Positions 7,162 through 11,439 of a DNA stretch of 11,439 nucleotides are shown piece by piece (the stretch's first letter is position 1; each line of letters opens with the position of its first letter). The notes under the pieces were generated by a model, which saw only the letters and a program-made list of their open reading frames with translations, was not told where the DNA came from and searched no databases. This DNA comes from an uncultured Bacteroidales bacterium (GTDB lineage Bacteria; Bacteroidota; Bacteroidia; Bacteroidales; UBA3663): NCBI GenBank assembly GCA_905236195.1, contig CAJOOX010000066.1, forward strand, positions 1 to 11,439, read 5' to 3'. Made by a program: the position numbers and the translations under genes.

Positions 7162-8160
7162 ATGAACCATCTCAGAACTCTCTGTATTCTAGGCTTCGCT
7201 GCACTGATGGCAGCCTGCTCGCAGAACAAACCAGCATCGCCCAATGCCTACGTCCTCAACGGAACTGCCAACGGTATCGCCGAAGGCACGGAAGTATTCC
7301 TGGTGAAGGGCCGCGGCGACATCGACACGGCCTATGTCAAGGACGGCAAATACTCCTTCGAGGGTGTGGCCGACTCTGTCCGTATGGCCATCGTCCGCAT
7401 CAAAGAGCCCCGATATGGCGTTCAGCTCTTCCTGGAACCCGGCACCATTACGCTTGACTATCCTTCGACAGACGCCGTCGGCACCAAGCTCAACGACGTT
7501 CTCGCTGAATGGAGCAAAGCCGTAGAAGCCACTGCCGATCAGGATTCCATGACACAGATAACGCTCGACTACTATCACAAATTCCAGAACAGCCAGGTGG
7601 GAGAATTCCTCTTCCAATACCTTGCCCAGCTGCTTGACTACGAGACTTTCAAAGCCGAGATGGAGACCGCTCCTGCCAACATCCGGAACGGCAGCTATTT
7701 CATGCAGGCCCTCAAGCAAAAAGAGATTGCCAGCCACTCGGGTGAGGGCAATATGTTCATCGAGATCAAAGGTCCCAAGGTGAACTGTCCGAAACACCAC
7801 GAACACTCGCTGAGCAAAATCATCGCCAAGGGCAAACCTGTGCTCGTAGATTTCACAGCATCCTGGTGCGGTCCTTGCAAGAACGAACTCAAGACCTACC
7901 TCATCCCCTACTACGAGCAGTACAAGGACAAAGTGAACTTCGTGAGTATCGATGTGTGGGACGAGAACATGGACGACATGCTGGCTGTGGCCGAGGACCT
8001 GGGCATCACCTGGGACATCATCTTCAACCAGAAAGAAGCCGCTGAAGCCTATGGTGTACAGGGCGTTCCGACCATCCTTCTGATTGATGCCTCCGGCAAG
8101 ATTGTGGCCCGCGACATCCGCGGCGAAAAGATAGAGGAAGCCATCAAGGCAACTCTCTGA
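7162..8160 (+). CDS. DUF4369 plus thioredoxin-domain lipoprotein
   Basis: This 332-residue protein has a lipoprotein signal peptide with lipobox LMAAC and Cys19 as lipidation site, followed by the non-acidic SQNKPAS, which suggests a periplasm-facing anchor. Residues about 28-115 form a beta-rich DUF4369 domain (YVLNGTANGIAEGTEVFLVK, then an FLEPGTITLDY strand at 90-100). A helical region follows at about 115-190. The thioredoxin/TlpA domain spans about 200-332, with FTASWCGPC placing the redox pair at Cys236 and Cys239, cis-proline Pro303 in GVPTI, and a GEKIEEAI C-terminal helix. Bacteroidota carry many such fusions, annotated as thiol-disulfide reductases; the partner recognised by DUF4369 is unknown. 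Unusually, CPKHHEH (209-215) lies just before the redox domain. The gene starts 29 nt after the previous one, with an A/T-rich spacer and no promoter box. A 49-residue C-terminal stretch is 25/49 identical to the upstream protein by hand alignment. Confidence 0.92.
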   Translation: MNHLRTLCILGFAALMAACSQNKPASPNAYVLNGTANGIAEGTEVFLVKGRGDIDTAYVKDGKYSFEGVADSVRMAIVRIKEPRYGVQLFLEPGTITLDYPSTDAVGTKLNDVLAEWSKAVEATADQDSMTQITLDYYHKFQNSQVGEFLFQYLAQLLDYETFKAEMETAPANIRNGSYFMQALKQKEIASHSGEGNMFIEIKGPKVNCPKHHEHSLSKIIAKGKPVLVDFTASWCGPCKNELKTYLIPYYEQYKDKVNFVSIDVWDENMDDMLAVAEDLGITWDIIFNQKEAAEAYGVQGVPTILLIDASGKIVARDIRGEKIEEAIKATL

Positions 8161-8200
8161 GAACCGACATCCCCCAACCGAATTCCGCTTTATTACAACA

Positions 8201-8848
8201 ATGAGAAAATTTGCAAGTATAGCTTTCACGGGTCTGACACTTCTGCTGACCGCATGTAGCGGGGGAAACACTGAAGGTCTGAAACCTGGTGAATACCAAA
8301 TCCTCGGTCTGGCACAGAAAGCACCGGACGGGGACGTAGTAACTATATACGACGAATTTGACAATCCCATCATGAAGACGCAGATCAAGGGAGAAGCCTT
8401 CGAATTCAGAGGGTTCGTCGACACCATTATACTGCGTCGCATCGGCACACCGACGATTGAAACAGCCTGCATGCTTTTCCTTGAGCCCGGCATCACCCGT
8501 GTCGACCTCTCGTCGGGATCTGCCACAGGTACTCCCTTCAACAACGAAGTGGAAATCCTGACCGACTCCCTGACGGCCATCGTGAATGCCAAAGGAGATT
8601 ATGAGGCATACATCCGTCGCGCCTGGCTGGCATCCTACCACAAGCACAAGAACGACGCTTTGGGTGCCTACCTCTTCCCCTATGTGGCCAATGCCATCAC
8701 GCTTGACGATTTGCAGGAAGAACTCCAGACGGCTCCGGCTAACCTGCGTGAAAGTTCGATGATCAAACAGATTCTGCGTCGCAAACGGCTCAAGGCTGAA
8801 GCCGACAGTATTGCACAGGCAGAAATCGACCTCATGAAACAGAAATAA
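8201..8848 (+). CDS. DUF4369-type lipoprotein lacking a thioredoxin domain
   Basis: The protein has 215 residues. The signal peptide ends LLTAC, with Cys19 the lipid site and SGGNTEG after it. The body matches the N-terminal half of the preceding protein: a beta-rich segment (about 30-110) with CMLFLEPGITRVDLSS near 90-105, parallel to FLEPGTITLDY in the neighbour. A helical part follows, where QTAPANLR at about 177-184 matches ETAPANIR at the equivalent place. The protein then ends in a charged helix (AEADSIAQAEIDLMKQK) exactly where the neighbour continues into its redox domain. There is no CxxC anywhere. Only 25 nt lie between its stop and the next gene, so no thioredoxin remnant remains. 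It may be a non-catalytic partner or binding subunit of the upstream lipoproteins. That is inferred from domain content and linkage. The DUF4369 label rests on similarity to the neighbour. Confidence 0.85.
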   Translation: MRKFASIAFTGLTLLLTACSGGNTEGLKPGEYQILGLAQKAPDGDVVTIYDEFDNPIMKTQIKGEAFEFRGFVDTIILRRIGTPTIETACMLFLEPGITRVDLSSGSATGTPFNNEVEILTDSLTAIVNAKGDYEAYIRRAWLASYHKHKNDALGAYLFPYVANAITLDDLQEELQTAPANLRESSMIKQILRRKRLKAEADSIAQAEIDLMKQK

Positions 8849-8873
8849 AGAAAGGAGGCGAACAGACTCGCAG

Positions 8874-10454
8874 ATGTTCAAAATCAAGCGTATATATTCG
8901 TTCATGCTGGAGACTTTTCTCCCCATGTTCCTCATGACCTTCTTTATCTGCCTCTTCATTGTGCTGATGCAGTTTCTTTGGAGTCATGTCGACCAGTTTG
9001 TGGGAAAAGGTCTGGGTATAGGCATCATTGCCGAGCTCTTCTTCTACGCAGGTCTCGGCTTCGTGCCGATGGCCCTTCCGCTTGCCATTCTCCTGGCATC
9101 GCTGATGACGTTCGGCAATCTGGGCGAAAGCCTGGAACTGCTGGCCATGAAGTCGTCGGGCATCTCCCTGATGAAAATCATGCAGCCGCTCACGATTTTC
9201 GTGGTAATCGTCTCAATCGGAGCCTTCTTCTTCCAGGATGACATTCTGCCCAAAGTGAACACCAAGATGTACTCGCTGCTGTTCGGCATCAAACACAAAT
9301 CGCCTGAGCTGCAGATTCCGGAGGGTATCTTCTACAAGGAAATCGAAGATTATAACATCTATGTCAATGAGAAGGACCACAAGACGGGACTGCTGAAAGA
9401 CGTGACCATCTACATTTTCGAAGGCTCTAACATCGAAGATGCCACCGTGACGGTAGCCGACAGTGCCTGTGTAGCCGAAACGGCTGACGGCAAGCACCTC
9501 AAGCTGACATTGTGGAGCGGCGAACAGGTGGGCACCTTCCAGGAGAACTCGCGTGCTACGGCCGCCCAGAAGAAGAAACATCCCAAATACCGTCGCGAGT
9601 CTTTCACCGAAAAAATTGTCTATATTCCCTACGAAAACGATCTGGAACGTTCCGACGAGTCGATGATTGCATCAAGCCACAAAGGTAAGAACCTGTCAAC
9701 GCTCTTCGCTTCGGTGGATTCGTTGGATGCCCGGATGGATTCGATCAATGCCTACTACGGCGAACAGCTCAAGACGCTCACCTATTTCCGCAGCATCCCG
9801 GAGAAAATGCGAAGCGATACGGCCTACTTCACCGCTGCCACCGGAGCAATGACAGCCGGACAGGAACTGAAGGGAATCAATCCCGACCACATCGAAGGTG
9901 CCACACGTGCTCACATCTATAATCTGGACTCCATCTATGCCTCGCTGCGTCCCGACCAGATGGAACGCATCACAAGAATCGCCCAGGATAAAGCGATGGA
10001 CGTGATTGCTACATTCAATGCGCGCACCGAGATGCAGAATGCCGAGTTCCGCAACCGTCAGCTCCACGAACTGGAGATTCACAAACAGTTTGTATTGTCA
10101 ATCGGCTGCCTCATCTTCTTCTTCATCGGAGCCCCACTCGGTGCCATTATCCGCAAGGGCGGCATGGGTGTGCCCATCATTGTCAGTGTTGCCTTCTTCA
10201 TCTTCTATTATATCATCGACAGTACAGGCAACAAACTCGCCAAGGAAGGCGAATGGGTGCCGTGGGCCGGAGCCTGGCTCTCGTCGATGGTATTGGCACC
10301 CATCGGCATCTTCCTGACCTGGCGCGCCATCAACGACTCGACCCTCTTCGACTGGGATACTTACATCATCAACATGAGGAAGTGGACCAGGAAGATACGC
10401 AACTGGATACGTGTAAATCTGCTTCACAAGAAGCCCAAACCCATCAATGCATAA
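8874..10454 (+). CDS. LptF/LptG (YjgP/YjgQ) family permease of LPS export
   Basis: This 526-residue inner-membrane protein has three N-terminal helices (about 11-35, 50-78, 101-121) and three C-terminal helices (about 405-425, 431-452, 463-484), with a large periplasmic part between. The cytoplasmic loop FGNLGESLELLAMKSSGIS at 80-98 is the coupling region that contacts the ATPase LptB in this family. The C-terminal block EIHKQFVLSIGCLIFFFIGA at 401-420, followed by PLGAIIRKGGMGVP, is the family hallmark. LptF and LptG together with LptB drive LPS from the inner membrane to the Lpt bridge. I cannot tell which of the two this is. The periplasmic part (about 280 residues) is larger than in E. 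coli homologues of about 360 residues total. An AAAGGAGG sequence at 8851-8858 lies 15 nt before the ATG, too far for a normal Shine-Dalgarno site, and no in-frame alternative start exists nearer to it. The basic tail (500-526) is cytoplasmic. Confidence 0.93.
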   Translation: MFKIKRIYSFMLETFLPMFLMTFFICLFIVLMQFLWSHVDQFVGKGLGIGIIAELFFYAGLGFVPMALPLAILLASLMTFGNLGESLELLAMKSSGISLMKIMQPLTIFVVIVSIGAFFFQDDILPKVNTKMYSLLFGIKHKSPELQIPEGIFYKEIEDYNIYVNEKDHKTGLLKDVTIYIFEGSNIEDATVTVADSACVAETADGKHLKLTLWSGEQVGTFQENSRATAAQKKKHPKYRRESFTEKIVYIPYENDLERSDESMIASSHKGKNLSTLFASVDSLDARMDSINAYYGEQLKTLTYFRSIPEKMRSDTAYFTAATGAMTAGQELKGINPDHIEGATRAHIYNLDSIYASLRPDQMERITRIAQDKAMDVIATFNARTEMQNAEFRNRQLHELEIHKQFVLSIGCLIFFFIGAPLGAIIRKGGMGVPIIVSVAFFIFYYIIDSTGNKLAKEGEWVPWAGAWLSSMVLAPIGIFLTWRAINDSTLFDWDTYIINMRKWTRKIRNWIRVNLLHKKPKPINA

Positions 10455-10456
10455 AT

Positions 10457-10495
10457 TCCAGAAAGTCTGAAAATCCAGAATCTCCGGAATCTCCC
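10457..10495. repeat. Degenerate TCC-GAA short repeat after the permease gene
   Basis: Just after the permease stop codon, the spacer reads as irregular units that begin with TC and end in A-rich or GAA sequence: TCCAGAAAG, TCTGAAAA, TCCAGAA, TCTCCGGAA, TCTCCC. AATCTCC occurs twice, at 10479-10485 and 10488-10494, separated by GG. The unit length varies from 7 to 9, so this is a loose repeat and not a clean tandem array. The remaining spacer to the next start (10496-10543) is A-rich. No terminator hairpin or promoter box is evident in this 89-nt gap. Confidence 0.5.
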
Positions 10496-10543
10496 CCAAA
10501 AAAGAAAACAAAACAAAAAAACAATATAACATCACTTTAATTT

Positions 10544-11439
10544 ATGGAAGAACTTTCTGCACGCCTTGCTGCACTGTCACCCTCTGCAACACTGGCCATG
10601 TCCCAAAAAAGCCAGGAGCTGAAAGCTCAGGGTTTTGACGTCATCAATCTCTCTGTGGGTGAGCCTGACTTCAACACGCCCGACCACATCAAGACGGCCG
10701 CCAAACAAGCCATCGACGACAACTTCTCGTTCTATTCGCCCGTTCCCGGCTATATGTCGTTGCGCAATGCCATCTCTGCCAAACTGAAGCGCGAGAACCA
10801 TCTCAACTTCACGCCCCAGCAGATTGTGGTCGGCAATGGTGCTAAGCAGGAGGTCTGCAACGTTATCCTCGCCATTGTGGACAAGGGCGATGAAGTGATC
10901 ATCCCCACGCCTGCCTGGGTAAGTTATTTTGAGATGGTCAAACTGGCCGAAGGCGTCAACGTGGCCCTTCCTGCCGGTATTGAACAGAACTTCAAGATAA
11001 CAGGCGACCAGCTTGAATCGGCCATCACCGACAAGACCAAAGCCATCATTCTCTGTTCTCCTTCCAACCCCACGGGCGCCGTCTATTCGAAAGAAGAGCT
11101 TGCCGACCTCGTGCGAGTGCTCAAGAACCATCCCCGCGTGATTGTTATCGCCGACGAGATCTACGAACACATCAACTATATCGGACAGCATTACAGCATC
11201 GCCGAGTTTCCTGAGATGGAGAACCGTGTAGTCATCATCAACGGCGTGTCGAAGGCTTATGCCATGACCGGCTGGCGCATCGGCTACATGGCCGGTCCGT
11301 CCTGGGTCGCCAAAGCGGTTTCCAAACTGCAGGGGCAGTACACGAGCGGTCCCTCAAGCATCGCCCAGAAGGCAGCCGAGGCAGCCTACAACGGTCCGCA
11401 GGACTGCGTCTCGCTGATGTGTCAGGCCTTCGAGGACCG
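10544..11439 (+). CDS. PLP-dependent class I aminotransferase, aspartate type (3' end beyond right edge)
   Basis: This open frame starts at an ATG after an A-rich leader and runs to the right edge without a stop: 298 complete codons, compared with about 385-400 for the family. It shows the fold-type I aminotransferase signature. INLSVGEPDFNTP lies at about 34-46 and YSPVPGY at 64-70, where the family binds substrate. GNGAKQEV (97-104) forms the phosphate-binding turn region. SPSNPTGAVY at 172-181 contains the ring-contacting Asn175, ADEIYEHI at 203-210 contains Asp204, and SKAYAMTGWRIGY at 236-248 contains Lys237, the Schiff-base lysine. The sequence resembles the prokaryotic subgroup typified by Thermus aspartate aminotransferase, so the likely reaction is aspartate/2-oxoglutarate transamination, possibly also prephenate. 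The substrate-binding C-terminal arginine is beyond the window. The start is supported by the family-like N-terminus (LSARLAALSPSATLAMSQKS). Confidence 0.93.
   Translation, partial: MEELSARLAALSPSATLAMSQKSQELKAQGFDVINLSVGEPDFNTPDHIKTAAKQAIDDNFSFYSPVPGYMSLRNAISAKLKRENHLNFTPQQIVVGNGAKQEVCNVILAIVDKGDEVIIPTPAWVSYFEMVKLAEGVNVALPAGIEQNFKITGDQLESAITDKTKAIILCSPSNPTGAVYSKEELADLVRVLKNHPRVIVIADEIYEHINYIGQHYSIAEFPEMENRVVIINGVSKAYAMTGWRIGYMAGPSWVAKAVSKLQGQYTSGPSSIAQKAAEAAYNGPQDCVSLMCQAFED

Noticed and set aside
8851..8858. AAAGGAGG as a Shine-Dalgarno site for the LptF/G permease
   Set aside because: The 15-nt distance to the ATG is too long, there is no nearer in-frame start, and Bacteroidota genes generally do not rely on such sites.

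Overview
The window looks like chromosomal DNA from a Bacteroidota organism, most likely order Bacteroidales and possibly Prevotella-like. This is inferred from protein families, not from a marker gene. Supporting signs are a PorP/SprF-family outer-membrane protein, DUF4369/thioredoxin lipoproteins, a Bacteroidota-style YebC, a large LptF/LptG permease, A-rich start regions with no usable Shine-Dalgarno site, and a TAnnTTTG-type promoter box. Base and codon use look uniform. I see no rRNA, tRNA, CRISPR array, insertion sequence or phage gene.

Layout. Positions 1-524 hold the 5' part of a PorP/SprF gene on the minus strand. An AT-rich divergent spacer (525-827) separates it from a run of ten plus-strand genes that continues to the right edge. 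In order these are: pheT (phenylalanyl-tRNA synthetase beta chain); yebC; a three-gene biotin-dependent carboxyltransferase/decarboxylase module (MmdA-like alpha subunit, OadG-like membrane subunit, biotin carrier protein); three lipoproteins built from two modules (thioredoxin only, DUF4369 plus thioredoxin, DUF4369 only); an LptF/LptG-family permease; and the first 298 codons of a class I aspartate-type aminotransferase.

How the genes relate. The mmdA-oadG-biotin carrier genes are tightly packed (1-nt overlap, then a 4-nt gap). They would supply most of a Na+-translocating methylmalonyl-CoA decarboxylase, as used in succinate-to-propionate fermentation. The membrane beta subunit (OadB/MmdB), which carries the ion channel, is absent from the position where it is expected. 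Instead, the next gene is a thioredoxin lipoprotein whose first possible start codon overlaps the biotin-carrier stop. The three lipoproteins look like products of duplication and domain loss, and they probably work in periplasmic thiol-disulfide chemistry. The LptF/G gene is part of lipopolysaccharide export.

Signals. The only reasonable promoter candidate on the plus strand is a TATATTTG box upstream of pheT. No convincing intrinsic terminator is visible between any of the genes. Two spacers carry short degenerate repeats: a 7 x 8-nt tandem array after pheT and a looser TCC-GAA repeat after the permease. I found no clearly new system. The most interesting points are the missing OadB, the modular lipoprotein trio, and a Cys/His cluster next to the redox domain of the middle lipoprotein.
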